Origin: Flavobacteriales bacterium
GTDB lineage: Bacteria; Bacteroidota; Bacteroidia; Flavobacteriales_G; JALEGO01
Length of the DNA: 35,100 nucleotides
NCBI GenBank assembly: GCA_020629755.1
Contig: JAHDCS010000025.1
Span: 1 to 35,100 of the forward strand
Reading direction: 5' to 3'
A program made the position numbers and the translations under genes. Below the pieces are notes generated by a model. The model did no database searches, was not told where the DNA came from, and saw only the letters and a program-made list of their open reading frames with translations. Below, piece by piece: positions 24,785 to 33,772 of the stretch; the stretch's first letter is position 1, and every line of letters starts with the position of its first letter.

Positions 24785-26041
24785 ATGAACAAAAATTGGT
24801 GTAGTCTTTTTTTTATTTTTCTACCATTTATTGGGAGTTTTTCTCAAAACGTGCCAAAAAATTTATCTGATACTGACAAGCTCTTCGGGCTGTCACTAGT
24901 CTGGAAAGAAGCAGATAAAAATTTTGTGTTTTTTGATCAAGTAAAAGACTTAGATTGGGACAGCACTTATAAAGCTTATATCCCAAAAGTTTTAGCAACA
25001 AACTCTACCTATGCGTATTACAAAGAATTGCAACGTTTTTGTTCTTTACTTAATGATGGACATACCCGAGTAGTTGTACCATGGCAACTTCGAGAAGAAT
25101 TAGAGTTATACCCCCCAATAAAAACAGCACTAATCAATAATAAAGTAATCATTACAAAAGTGAATAGTGATGTGCTTAAAAAAGAAGGATTAAAAAGAGG
25201 ATTAGAAATCCAAGAAATTAACGGGATTGATGTTCATAAATACGCCAAAGAAAACATTGAGCCTTATGTTTTTTATTCAACTAGTCAAGATAAGAATGTT
25301 CAGGTTTATGATTACCATTTATTAGTAGGTGCTCAAAACAAATCGCTTACAATACGTTGTGATCAAAAAATATTTACTGTCTCCAGAACACTGAAAAGCC
25401 CTTTTAATCACAGCCCTATCTTTGATTTTAAAATCTTCAAAGACTCTGTCGCTTATTTAAAAATTACTCGTTTTTGGGGCGATTAATTTCAAGAAAAATT
25501 TGATAGTGTTTATGCACTGATTAAGCCCTTTAAAAAAATAATTCTTGATGTATCAAATAATAGTGGGGGGAATAGTGATCATGCTCATTATATTCTCTCT
25601 TATTTTGCTGAAATACCTTTTGAAGGTTCTCGGTGGAAATCCCCCATGTATATTCCAGCTTATGCCTCTTGGAATTATCCCAAGCAATGGCAAGACAATC
25701 AAGGAGAAGTCATTCAGCCTGTAGAAAAAACAAAACGTTTTTCTGGAGAAGTAATTGTTTTAATAAGTGAAAAAACATATTCTGCTGCTGAAGATTTTAC
25801 ATCCGCTTTTAAAAGTGCCAATTTAGGAATTCTTATTGGAAGACCTACTGCTGGAACAACCGGAAATCCTGTCGGGTTCGCTTTACCAGGCATGGGTGGA
25901 TTTCAAGTGTGTGCTAAAAAAGATTATCTATCAAATGGTGAAGAGTTTGTGGGTTATGGCATTAGGCCTGATGTTTTTATCCCTTACTCTTTAGATGAAA
26001 AATTACTAGTGAAAAAAGCGCTAGAGATATTCAAAAAATAA
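24785..26041 (+). pseudogene. S41 family peptidase, interrupted by an in-frame stop codon
   Basis: One reading frame runs from ATG at 24785 to TAA at 26039-26041 (about 418 codons) but holds a single TAA at 25484-25486, codon 234. Before it are a signal peptide (to FSQN), DGHTRVVVPW, and a PDZ-like EEGLKRG-type region with LEIQEINGIDV. After it the same frame continues with FQEKFDSVYALIK, ILDVSNNSGGNS and the catalytic-serine block ISEKTYSAAEDF, then GRPTAGTTGNP. These are the parts of C-terminal processing (tail-specific) proteases in the right order. A single base change could explain the stop. Either the gene is freshly broken, the stop is read through, or the base is a sequencing error. 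Confidence 0.88.
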
Positions 26042-26051
26042 CTCCCTTATT

Positions 26052-27011
26052 CTATAAATTCTTTTCAAAATTATGCAATACAAACTCTACTATTTTAGTT
26101 TGGGTATTTATCTTGGTAGAATCTGAAATCCCTAAAAATGCATGGTCTGTATTTGGCATAATCAACAACTCATTTTCAATATTTAAACTATCTAATCGGT
26201 ATTTAAAATCTACCGACTGGTATATAGGCACCAGCCGATCAGCATCTCCATGAATAATAAGCGTAGGTATAAAGTTTTTTTGTACCCTTAAAGATGGCGA
26301 ATGTTCAATAAAGAAACTATCGCGTTGAATGGTGTCTTTTTCTAGATCAAAATCAAACACATACGTGGTAAAATCTAGGGGTTCAGAAATAAATTTTGGG
26401 AGGTTTTTTCGATACTGGTATAATGTATCTAAAATAAATTTTTGCTGGTCATAAAGACAGCTTAAATGTGTAGGGCCAAAAATATCTATCACGCATTTAG
26501 GGCGTTTTCCTTGATCAATAAAATCAATACTTTTTAAAAGTGCTAAATGAGCACCCGCAGATTCACCCATTAAACAAAACCGTGTGGTATCTATTTGTAA
26601 AGAGTCTGAATACGTAAATACAAAATTTAGCGCATCTTGTATGTCATTTAAACATTCTGGAAAAGGAGGTTTGTCTTTTTGGCCTAATGTATAAGACGGA
26701 GAAATAATTGTAAACCCTTGATCTCTTAATTCATCAATACTTGGATTTAATCGGTAAAAATTAATAGACTCTTTTCTGCCTACCACCCATGCCCCGCCAT
26801 GTATGTAGATAATAAATGGGTTTTTTGAGTATTTTTTTTTGGTGGGATGATACACGTCTAGTTTTTGATTGATATTATATGAAATATTATACCCGACCTC
26901 GCCTTCTAAAATAGGCGTATGGGTTATTTTTAAATAGACCAGTAGACTAAGAAATAAACCAAAGGCCACAATAACCCCTATGAAAATAAATTTGCCAACT
27001 TTTCTTTTCAT
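26052..27011 (-). CDS. alpha/beta hydrolase (esterase/lipase-like), membrane-anchored
   Basis: The 319-residue protein has one N-terminal membrane helix (about 9-27) and then a soluble hydrolase, probably facing the periplasm. IYIHGGAWVVG at 68-78 is the oxyanion loop of the HGG esterase class. S151 lies in GESAGAHL, D258 in IHGDADRLVP and H290 in NTDHAF, giving a complete Ser-Asp-His triad. Many relatives are acetyl-xylan, feruloyl or general carboxyl esterases; the substrate here is not predictable. It is the last gene of the recA-side minus-strand array, and its ATG overlaps the gpmI stop by one base. A loose motif copy (GGTGGGAT) lies at 26841-26848. Confidence 0.9.
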   Translation of the reverse strand: MKRKVGKFIFIGVIVAFGLFLSLLVYLKITHTPILEGEVGYNISYNINQKLDVYHPTKKKYSKNPFIIYIHGGAWVVGRKESINFYRLNPSIDELRDQGFTIISPSYTLGQKDKPPFPECLNDIQDALNFVFTYSDSLQIDTTRFCLMGESAGAHLALLKSIDFIDQGKRPKCVIDIFGPTHLSCLYDQQKFILDTLYQYRKNLPKFISEPLDFTTYVFDFDLEKDTIQRDSFFIEHSPSLRVQKNFIPTLIIHGDADRLVPIYQSVDFKYRLDSLNIENELLIMPNTDHAFLGISDSTKINTQTKIVEFVLHNFEKNL

Positions 27012-28516
27012 TAGATTAAACTATCTGCTGTGATTTCGGATGGTTTTTCTATCTCCATTAATTTTAAAATGGTGGGTGCAATATTTGCTAGGTTTCCATT
27101 TTTTATCTCTTTGTAAGTATCAGAAACTAATACTGCAGGCACAAGGTTTGTCGTATGTGCAGTATTAGGCGAACCATCTGAATTTATTGTAAAATCAGCA
27201 TTGCCATGATCGGCAATAATTAAAATTTCATAGGCCTGTTCTTTGAGGGTGTTTACTAATTTTTTTAAATTTTCATCTACACATTCAATCGCTTCAATAA
27301 TTGCTTTATATACCCCTGTGTGCCCAACCATGTCTGGATTGGCATAATTTAAACATATAAAATCTGGGGCTTTTTCCTTGATTTTTAAGATGGTTTTTTG
27401 TGTTAATTCATCTGCACTCATTCTGGGTGCTAAATCATAAGTTGTGACCTTTGGAGAAGGCACTAAAATGCGCTCTTCGTTTTTAAACGACGTTTCTATT
27501 CCTCCAGAAAAAAAGAAAGTAACATGAGGATATTTCTCAGTTTCAGCAGCCCTAAGTTGGCTCAAGTTTTTATTCGCTATTACCTCTCCTAAGGTATTGG
27601 ATAGTGTTTCTTTTTCAAACAATACATCAATATTTTTAAACCGCTCATCGTACATGGTAAATGTGATAAAGTCTAAGTCTAATTTTTGTGTGTCTTTAGT
27701 ATTTTTTTGAGTTAATAATGTAGTGATTTGACGAGGCCTATCTGTTCTAAAATTGAAAAAAATAACCGCATCCTTGTCTTGAATTCTATGATTGTCTTGT
27801 TTGTCTGCTTGTAAAATAATGGGTTTTATAAATTCATCACTTTCTTGGTTTTCGTACTTCTTTAAAAGCGCTTTTTTTATGTTATTTACATTCTCTCCTA
27901 CCCCATTAATGAGAGCCTGATACGCTATTGTTGTTCTCTCCCAACGCTTGTCTCTGTCCATTGCATAATACCGGCCCATAAGCGTAGAAATTACAAAAGG
28001 TGTATGCTTAATCTTTTCTTCTAAACGCTCCAAAAAGCCAAGCCCTGATTTCGGATCGGTATCTCTGCCATCTAAAAAGGGATGAATGCTTACTTTTTGA
28101 GCACCTAATTCATTAAGTAGATCAATTAAAGCAAATAAATGATCGATATGGCTATGCACTCCACCATCAGAAAGTAAACCTATTAAATGAATGGTTTTAT
28201 TGTTTTTTATTGCTTTTTGAAATATGGAATTGAGTTTTTCAATTTTAAAAAATCGCTTGTCTTCAATGCATGTATTGATGCGTAAAAGTTCTTGGTTTAC
28301 TACTCGTCCAGCACCAATGTTTAAATGCCCAACTTCAGAATTTCCCATTTGACGATCCGGCAAACCCACGTGATGTCCATAGGTTTTAAGTGTTGTATTT
28401 GGATAGTGTTTTATAAGACAATCAAAAAAAGGAGTATTCGCTTTACAAATAGCATCTGATTTTGAGCCATCCCCTATCCCCCATCCATCCAAAATAATTA
28501 GCGCTGCTTTTGTCAT
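27011..28516 (-). CDS. gpmI: 2,3-bisphosphoglycerate-independent phosphoglycerate mutase
   Basis: This 501-residue, manganese-dependent glycolytic enzyme interconverts 3- and 2-phosphoglycerate. LIILDGWGIGD at the N-terminus holds metal ligand D10. The phospho-serine is S60 in RQMGNSEVGHLNIGAGR. GRDTDPKSG, the GRYYAMDRDKRW block, LNYANPDMVGHTG and IIADHGNAD supply the remaining binding and metal residues. Length is normal for the family. It sits two bases after the histidine kinase gene and overlaps the esterase start, so it is produced from the same array as recA, an unusual link of glycolysis with DNA repair. Confidence 0.97.
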   Translation of the reverse strand: MTKAALIILDGWGIGDGSKSDAICKANTPFFDCLIKHYPNTTLKTYGHHVGLPDRQMGNSEVGHLNIGAGRVVNQELLRINTCIEDKRFFKIEKLNSIFQKAIKNNKTIHLIGLLSDGGVHSHIDHLFALIDLLNELGAQKVSIHPFLDGRDTDPKSGLGFLERLEEKIKHTPFVISTLMGRYYAMDRDKRWERTTIAYQALINGVGENVNNIKKALLKKYENQESDEFIKPIILQADKQDNHRIQDKDAVIFFNFRTDRPRQITTLLTQKNTKDTQKLDLDFITFTMYDERFKNIDVLFEKETLSNTLGEVIANKNLSQLRAAETEKYPHVTFFFSGGIETSFKNEERILVPSPKVTTYDLAPRMSADELTQKTILKIKEKAPDFICLNYANPDMVGHTGVYKAIIEAIECVDENLKKLVNTLKEQAYEILIIADHGNADFTINSDGSPNTAHTTNLVPAVLVSDTYKEIKNGNLANIAPTILKLMEIEKPSEITADSLI

Positions 28517-28518
28517 TT

Positions 28519-29409
28519 TTACAAAGGCAAAATTAATATAAAAGTGATTTTATCATCACTAATGCTGTGGCTAACATTGGTGTTAATTAGCTTTGAAAAC
28601 TCTTTAACCAAATAAAGCCCTAAACCCATTCCGGTTTTATGACTGTTAAAACGCAAAAATTTTTGATACATATCGTTCTTGTTTGAATTTAGTTGTATTG
28701 TCGTTTGTGGATCTATAGTGTTTTTAACTTTTAATACCCCTTGATTATTTTCTGACTGAAATGTAATGTGAATTTGTGTGTGTTCTTTCGCGTATTTTAA
28801 GGCATTTTCAATTATATTTTTAAAAATAAAAAACAGGGCATAACGATCGGTTTTTAAAATAATGTCTGAGGTAACTTTCACCTCTATTTTTTCTTTTAAG
28901 GATGGATAGAACTCTAACAATTCTATTATAGTTTTTTTAAGTAATTCAGAAGCGTCAACCGCCTCAAAATGTATCGCATATTTTGTTGATTCTAAAGATG
29001 AAGCATTAATAAGATTATCAATTAAATATCCCATTTTTTTTGATTGTCTTAAACCACTAGTAATCATCTTTTGATTTGTTGCCGTTTTTTTAATCGATTG
29101 TAAAGAAAGATTAACGGCTGTTAATGGGGTTTTTAGTTCATGGGTAACCGATAAAAGCAGGTCGGCTTGTAATTTTTTTTCTTGCTCTTGTTTTTTTAAA
29201 TACCGATGAATAAAATAAACCCCAATGATTAATAGTAGCAAAAACACCATACCCTCTCCTAAAACCATATATAACGCATTTTTGTCTGGATAGAGTTTTT
29301 TTTGGGTGCTATAAATTAAATAGGCCCACCAAGAAAATTGTAAAAGCACATATCCAAAAAGAACATGTAAGAGGTGTCTAGCGTTTATGCGTGAAAAAAG
29401 TGTTTTCAC
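28519..29409 (-). CDS. membrane sensor histidine kinase, degenerate ATP lid
   Basis: This protein has 296 residues and two membrane helices, about 12-32 and 50-69, with a very short extracytoplasmic loop. The phospho-acceptor H90 lies in LSVTHELKTPLTAVN. The ATPase part has the N box FKNIIENALKYAKE (N202) and a glycine loop TGMGLGLYLVKEF (259-271). The DxGxG (G1) motif expected between them is missing: the region reads VLKVKNTIDPQTTI. So ATP use may be weak or altered. No response regulator gene is adjacent. The start is GTG at 29409, overlapping the TPR lipoprotein stop (GTGA). The lipoprotein and the kinase together may form a sensing pair, which is inference. Confidence 0.88.
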   Translation of the reverse strand: MKTLFSRINARHLLHVLFGYVLLQFSWWAYLIYSTQKKLYPDKNALYMVLGEGMVFLLLLIIGVYFIHRYLKKQEQEKKLQADLLLSVTHELKTPLTAVNLSLQSIKKTATNQKMITSGLRQSKKMGYLIDNLINASSLESTKYAIHFEAVDASELLKKTIIELLEFYPSLKEKIEVKVTSDIILKTDRYALFFIFKNIIENALKYAKEHTQIHITFQSENNQGVLKVKNTIDPQTTIQLNSNKNDMYQKFLRFNSHKTGMGLGLYLVKEFSKLINTNVSHSISDDKITFILILPL

Positions 29410-30434
29410 TTTAATGCAGAAAGTCTTTGAGCTGCAGGTGTGTAATCAGGAAGCACTTGAAGCGCCTTTTGATAAGCGTTAATTGCCTTTTTGTTTTCTC
29501 TTAAATCTTCATAACAAAGCCCGGTGTTATACCATAGTTTATGATCGTTTTGATAAGAGGTGAGTAATGTGTTGTAAAACATTAATGCCGAGTCTGGTTT
29601 ATTAAAGTATTCAAAATACAAATACGCTTTATTGAAATTAGCATGATAATCTTGCGGATCAATTTTTAAAATTAGATCATAGCCCTGCATGGCTTTTTTA
29701 GGCCTATTTAATTCTTGCAAATAATACGCTTTATGATACAAGGCTTCTTTACTTGGATTAATATTAATCGCGTTATTGTAATACTCTATGGCTAATTGAG
29801 GCGTATTTTTGGTTAAATTCCCAAGCTGTAAATATGCTTTATATAAGTTGGGGTTTTGCTCTACACTAGTCTGAAAACTCGAAATAGCCCTTAGGGTATC
29901 TGAAGCGTACTTGTAGATCATGCCTTTTTGAAAATACGCCATAGGATGAAATACATTTATTTTTAACACCTCATCTACTTTTGTAAGGGCTTCTGTGTAC
30001 TTTTCTAGCATCATTAATATTTCAGCCAGTTTTAAGCGCGCTTCTATGTTTTCGGGTTCTAAATCTATGGCCTTTTGAAGATCTTCTCTGGCTTTTCGAG
30101 TATCTAAATTGCTATAATGGATGTTTGCCCTGAAGATAAAATACTCTGCTCTTGTAGAATCTAAACTCAAGGCTCTGTTAATGTCTTCTATTGCCTCTTC
30201 TTTGTTCTTGTTTTCTAAGTATGTTTTAGCTCTTTGAAAATACAGATCTATATTAGCCGGGTCTTTTTTTATTTTTTGATTCCACTGATCAATTGAACTT
30301 GTCTGATCAGAAAGTGTTTCTTGTGTTTTTTCTTCTGTTTTTTTTGGGGGGGATGAGCATCCTGTATTAAAAAAAACAACCCCAAAGCACAAAAGCACAA
30401 TGGGGTGTATTAACCTAACTGGTTTTATAAACAT
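29406..30434 (-). CDS. TPR-repeat lipoprotein
   Basis: The 342-residue product has a lipoprotein signal with C26 in FFNTGCSS, then a charged linker, then about eight tetratricopeptide repeats from residue 50 or so to the end. Repeats show the A-x-x-x-x-x-x-A-L-x-L-P pattern, for example EEAIEDINRALSLDS and RKAREDLQKAIDLEPEN. TPR arrays bind other proteins, so it is probably an envelope scaffold or adaptor. It is tightly coupled to the histidine kinase gene downstream (GTGA overlap) and lies 12 bases after recA. A GGGGGGGAT run at 30346-30354 is a dispersed-motif copy in the linker. Confidence 0.9.
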   Translation of the reverse strand: MFIKPVRLIHPIVLLCFGVVFFNTGCSSPPKKTEEKTQETLSDQTSSIDQWNQKIKKDPANIDLYFQRAKTYLENKNKEEAIEDINRALSLDSTRAEYFIFRANIHYSNLDTRKAREDLQKAIDLEPENIEARLKLAEILMMLEKYTEALTKVDEVLKINVFHPMAYFQKGMIYKYASDTLRAISSFQTSVEQNPNLYKAYLQLGNLTKNTPQLAIEYYNNAININPSKEALYHKAYYLQELNRPKKAMQGYDLILKIDPQDYHANFNKAYLYFEYFNKPDSALMFYNTLLTSYQNDHKLWYNTGLCYEDLRENKKAINAYQKALQVLPDYTPAAQRLSALK

Positions 30435-30446
30435 TATAGATTTGTC

Positions 30447-31448
30447 TTAATTTTGAGTTAAGGCCTCCTTAATTTTAGTCTCTAATTCTTCTGCTAACTC
30501 TATGTTGTCTGATAATAATGTCTTAACCGCTTCTTTTCCTTGACCCAACTTGTCGTTGTTATAACTAAACCAAGATCCGCTTTTTTGTACGATGCCTAAT
30601 TCTACTGCCAAATCAATAATTTCACCGGTTTTTGAAATTCCTTTGCCATACATTATATCAAATTCAGCGCGCTTAAAAGGTGGCGCTACTTTATTTTTAA
30701 CCACCTTTACTTTGGTTCTGTTTCCAATAACCTGATCTCCATTTTTTATTTGAGTAGAGCGTCTAATGTCTATTCGAATAGAAGAATAAAACTTTAAGGC
30801 ATTACCTCCTGTTGTGGTTTCTGGGTTACCAAACATTACCCCAATCTTTTCTCTGAGCTGATTTATAAAGATTACACAACAATTGGTTTTATGAATAGTG
30901 CCTGTAAGTTTTCTTAACGCTTGCGACATTAGTCTTGCCTGAAGGCCCATAACAGAGTCTCCCATTTCGCCTTCTATTTCAGCTCTTGGGGTTAAGGCTG
31001 CTACTGAATCAATAACCAATAAATCAATGGCGCCAGAACGAATTAAGTTATCCGCTATCTCTAAGGCTTGCTCTCCATTGTCGGGTTGAGAAATCAAAAG
31101 ATTGTCTGTATCTACACCTAAATTTTTAGCATAAAACTGATCAAAGGCATGCTCTGCATCTACAATGGCTGCAATACCTCCAGATTTTTGACATTCTGCA
31201 ATGGCATGAATCGCTAAGGTTGTTTTTCCAGAAGACTCTGGTCCGTAAATCTCGACTATTCTCCCTTTAGGAAATCCACTAATTCCTAAGGCTAGATCTA
31301 AAGTAAGAGAACCCGTTGAGATTACCTCTACGTTTTCAACTGGTGAATCTCCAAGCTTCATTACAGAACCTTTTCCGTAAGTTTTATCGAGTTTATCTAA
31401 TGTTAATTGTAATGCTTTTAACTTTTCTTGTGCAACATCTGTAGCCAT
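30447..31448 (-). CDS. recA: recombinase RecA
   Basis: RecA coats single-stranded DNA, drives strand exchange in recombinational repair and triggers SOS cleavage. The 333-residue protein has Walker [10 protein letters not shown] at 69-77, the [12 protein letters not shown] block, [18 protein letters not shown] with Walker [22 protein letters not shown] (loop L1) and [29 protein letters not shown] (loop L2 follows). The acidic C-terminal tail is short compared with E. coli. It is preceded by bcp 15 bases upstream and followed closely by the TPR lipoprotein. I see no LexA-type operator upstream, and the gene has no obvious promoter of its own. Confidence 0.98.
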   Translation of the reverse strand: MATDVAQEKLKALQLTLDKLDKTYGKGSVMKLGDSPVENVEVISTGSLTLDLALGISGFPKGRIVEIYGPESSGKTTLAIHAIAECQKSGGIAAIVDAEHAFDQFYAKNLGVDTDNLLISQPDNGEQALEIADNLIRSGAIDLLVIDSVAALTPRAEIEGEMGDSVMGLQARLMSQALRKLTGTIHKTNCCVIFINQLREKIGVMFGNPETTTGGNALKFYSSIRIDIRRSTQIKNGDQVIGNRTKVKVVKNKVAPPFKRAEFDIMYGKGISKTGEIIDLAVELGIVQKSGSWFSYNNDKLGQGKEAVKTLLSDNIELAEELETKIKEALTQN

Positions 31449-31463
31449 AGTGATTGATTTAAA

Positions 31464-31931
31464 TTATACGTGGGCGCTTAAGGTTTCTTTAATTTGCTCG
31501 GTATGTGTTTTGGTTTTTACTTTTTCAATAATGTGTGAAATAATTCCGTTTTCATCTATAATAAACGTAGTTCTGTTAATCCCCATAAAGGTTCTTCCCA
31601 TAAATTTTTTCTCACCCCAAACACCATAAAGGGTACAAACTTCTTTTTGAGTATCTGCCAATAGTGTGAAAGGTAAATTGTGTTTGTCTATAAATTTTTG
31701 ATGCTTGTTTACATCATCAGCGCTTACGCCAATTACTTCAAAGCCCTCTGATTGTAGGTCTGTATAATTATCTCTCAAATTACAAGACTGATCTGTACAT
31801 CCTGGTGTGAGATCTTTTGGATAAAAATAAAGAATTACTTTCTTACCTCTATAATCCGATAAAGAAACACTCTTGTTGTTTTGATCTACACTTTTAAATT
31901 CGGGGGCCTTCTCTCCTATTTTTAGTTTCAT
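31464..31931 (-). CDS. bcp: thioredoxin-dependent thiol peroxidase, Bcp/PrxQ type
   Basis: This cytoplasmic peroxiredoxin of 155 residues starts at the ATG at 31931, just before LKIGEKAPEF. The peroxidatic C45 and resolving C50 are five apart in TPGCTDQSCNLRD, the mark of the atypical two-cysteine PrxQ group. FMGINRTTFIIDENG is the conserved C-terminal block. It removes hydrogen and organic peroxides using thioredoxin. A longer reading from 31967 adds an unmatched leader and is not used. It heads the array bcp-recA-TPR-kinase-gpmI-esterase, with spacings of 15, 12, -4, 2 and -1 bases. Confidence 0.95.
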   Translation of the reverse strand: MKLKIGEKAPEFKSVDQNNKSVSLSDYRGKKVILYFYPKDLTPGCTDQSCNLRDNYTDLQSEGFEVIGVSADDVNKHQKFIDKHNLPFTLLADTQKEVCTLYGVWGEKKFMGRTFMGINRTTFIIDENGIISHIIEKVKTKTHTEQIKETLSAHV

Positions 31932-32046
31932 AATACTTCGTTTACTAATATAATAATAAACATGCACTTAAGGCTGTTTGTTTATAAGTTGTGGGTTGTC
32001 TTAAAGTCAAATTTCTAAAATAAGTCTGTGATAAGCGTTTATTAAT

Positions 32047-32068
32047 CGTTTATAAACGTTTATCTTTC
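32047..32068 (+). promoter_or_regulatory. overlapping palindromes and -7-like box before the glycosyltransferase gene
   Basis: CGTTTATAAACG at 32047-32058 and ATAAACGTTTAT at 32052-32063 are both perfect 12-base palindromes sharing seven bases. A related half CGTTTATTAA lies just upstream at about 32036-32045. TATCTTTC at 32061-32068 is a one-mismatch -7 box ending six bases before the ATG at 32074. The arrangement looks like an operator on a promoter; the regulator is unknown. Confidence 0.5.
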
Positions 32069-32073
32069 ACTAA

Positions 32074-33168
32074 ATGGCCAAAATACTTGTTATAAGTAAT
32101 TACAAAGATTTTCATTCTACTAGACCCGAAGCTTTTTTGTTTGTTGGTTTAGCAAAATCACATGATGTCCACGTAATCAGTGGTAAAAATAATGCACATC
32201 GAGGCGCTTTTTTAAAGGCAGGTGTGCACGTAGAGGATTTTCATCCCCCCAAAAAAAAAGACAAAATTGCCATAAAAAAAATTCAAGATTATGTTAAAAC
32301 ACGGCAAATTAAAATTGTATTCTTATTTAATAGCGAAGCCATTTCTTGTGGGCTATCTGCCTTAAAGCATTCTAAAGTAAAAATTATCTTGTATCGAGGA
32401 TTTGCAGGTCATTTATCTTGGTATGATCCTAGTGCGTATCTTAAACATTTACACCCCCGCGTTGATTTGATTTGGTGTAACTCTTTCGGTGTAGAAGAGT
32501 ACCTTAAAAAACAAATGGTTTTTGTGAACAATAAGACCATTACTATTAATAAAGGACACGATGTCTTGTGGTACGAAAATACTGACCCTTTTGATATTCG
32601 AAAAGAGATTGGTGTGGCAGATGATGCCTTTTTATTTATTACAGTAGCCAACAATAGAAAAATGAAGGGTGTTGTGTATTTATTAAATGCCTTGCGTTTT
32701 CTAAAAGATGTAGATTATCATCTTGTTTTAGTCGGTAAAAATATGGATACGCCTAAAAATAAAGCTTTGATTAAAAAAATTGGTGCCGATAAAAACGTTC
32801 ATTTTCTTGGCTTTAGAGAAAATGCACTCGCTATTGTAAAATCAGCAGATTGTTTTGTTTTACCTTCTATTTATGGCGAATCAATCACTAAGTCTGTCAT
32901 TGAGGCTATGTCCTTAAAAATACCATGTGTAATAACCGATATTCCGGGTAATGTAGAGTTAATAGATCATAAAGAAAATGGCATTGTCGTACCTTCTAAA
33001 AATCCAGAAGCGCTTGCAGAAGGGCTTTCATGTATATTAAACAACAAAAATCTACGTAAAGACTATGCAAACAAGGGGTATTTGAAAATTAAGCGTGTAC
33101 TTAATCAAGAAAATGCGATTAAAAAATTAAATGCATTAATTACCCATATATCACCATCTGATCAATAG
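32074..33168 (+). CDS. glycosyltransferase family 4
   Basis: The 364-residue GT-B enzyme probably makes a surface polysaccharide or lipid-linked sugar. The N-terminal half has a Rossmann start AKILVISNYKDFHSTRP and a central ILYRGFAGHLSWYDPSA. The donor half starts near LFITVANNRKMKGVVYLLNAL and has FVLPSIYGESITKSVIEAMSLKIPC with the E-x7-E motif, then GNVELIDHKENGIVVP. Sugar and acceptor are unknown. No other polysaccharide genes flank it, so it may act alone on core LPS or a glycolipid. Its coding end overlaps the convergent nitroreductase gene by 29 bases. A motif copy at 32243-32250 encodes HPPKKK. Confidence 0.92.
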   Translation: MAKILVISNYKDFHSTRPEAFLFVGLAKSHDVHVISGKNNAHRGAFLKAGVHVEDFHPPKKKDKIAIKKIQDYVKTRQIKIVFLFNSEAISCGLSALKHSKVKIILYRGFAGHLSWYDPSAYLKHLHPRVDLIWCNSFGVEEYLKKQMVFVNNKTITINKGHDVLWYENTDPFDIRKEIGVADDAFLFITVANNRKMKGVVYLLNALRFLKDVDYHLVLVGKNMDTPKNKALIKKIGADKNVHFLGFRENALAIVKSADCFVLPSIYGESITKSVIEAMSLKIPCVITDIPGNVELIDHKENGIVVPSKNPEALAEGLSCILNNKNLRKDYANKGYLKIKRVLNQENAIKKLNALITHISPSDQ

Positions 33169-33772
33169 GGCGACGCACTTTTTTATAATGCTGTGTTTGG
33201 TCTTCTTCGCTGCGTTTACCAACCGCTAATACCACTACCGAACTAAGATGTTTATTCTGTAACCCTAGAGTTTTATCATAACCTGCGCGATCAAATCCTT
33301 CCATCGGACAAGCATCAAGACCTAAAACAGACGCTTGAGCAAGTGCCGTGCCTAAGGCAATATAAGCCTGATTGGTTGCCCATATGTTTCGTTTATTTTG
33401 ATCAAAGGCATCAATTAAAAAGTTTTTTTGCATGTTTTTATAGCCTTCAAGTGCTTGCGTTTCTATGCCTCTTGTTTGCGCAATATTCTGGATGTATTTA
33501 TCAATAAAGCCTTCATCAACTTTTGTTTCAATCGCAAAAACAAGCAGCGCACTGCACTGTGAGACCTGTGCTTGATTAAAAGAGTGGGTAAAAAGCGCTT
33601 CTTTTGTTGCTTGATCTTCGATATACAACAGTTTAAACGGCTGAAGACCAAAACTGGTAGCAGTTAAACATATAGATTGTAAAAGTGCATCTTTATCAGA
33701 ATTGTTTATTTTAAAAGACGAATCAAATCCTTTAGTGGCATAACGTTTTTCTAAAGCAGAATTTATACTCAT
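33140..33772 (-). CDS. nitroreductase family NAD(P)H-dependent oxidoreductase
   Basis: The 210-residue FMN enzyme resembles the NfsB type. The N-terminus has INSALEKRYATKGFD (the RRS-like FMN-binding start), then a LTATSFGLQPFKLLYIED block. ATNQAYIALGTALAQASVLGLDACPMEGFD is the family core that contacts FMN, and VVVLAVGKRSEEDQ with KVRRPID completes the C-terminus. Family members reduce nitroaromatics, quinones or dihydropteridines; the natural substrate is not known. The gene faces the Tae4-like lipoprotein gene across a 78-base divergent gap in which TAATTTTC at 33789-33796 is a weak -7 candidate. Confidence 0.93.
   Translation of the reverse strand: MSINSALEKRYATKGFDSSFKINNSDKDALLQSICLTATSFGLQPFKLLYIEDQATKEALFTHSFNQAQVSQCSALLVFAIETKVDEGFIDKYIQNIAQTRGIETQALEGYKNMQKNFLIDAFDQNKRNIWATNQAYIALGTALAQASVLGLDACPMEGFDRAGYDKTLGLQNKHLSSVVVLAVGKRSEEDQTQHYKKVRRPIDQMVIYG

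Noticed and set aside
24665-24804. Two short open frames between the membrane protein and the S41 pseudogene, one without a start codon and one of 25 codons overlapping the peptidase start.
   Set aside because: Neither matches a family I know, and both lie in a short AT-rich gap; they may be chance or decayed sequence.
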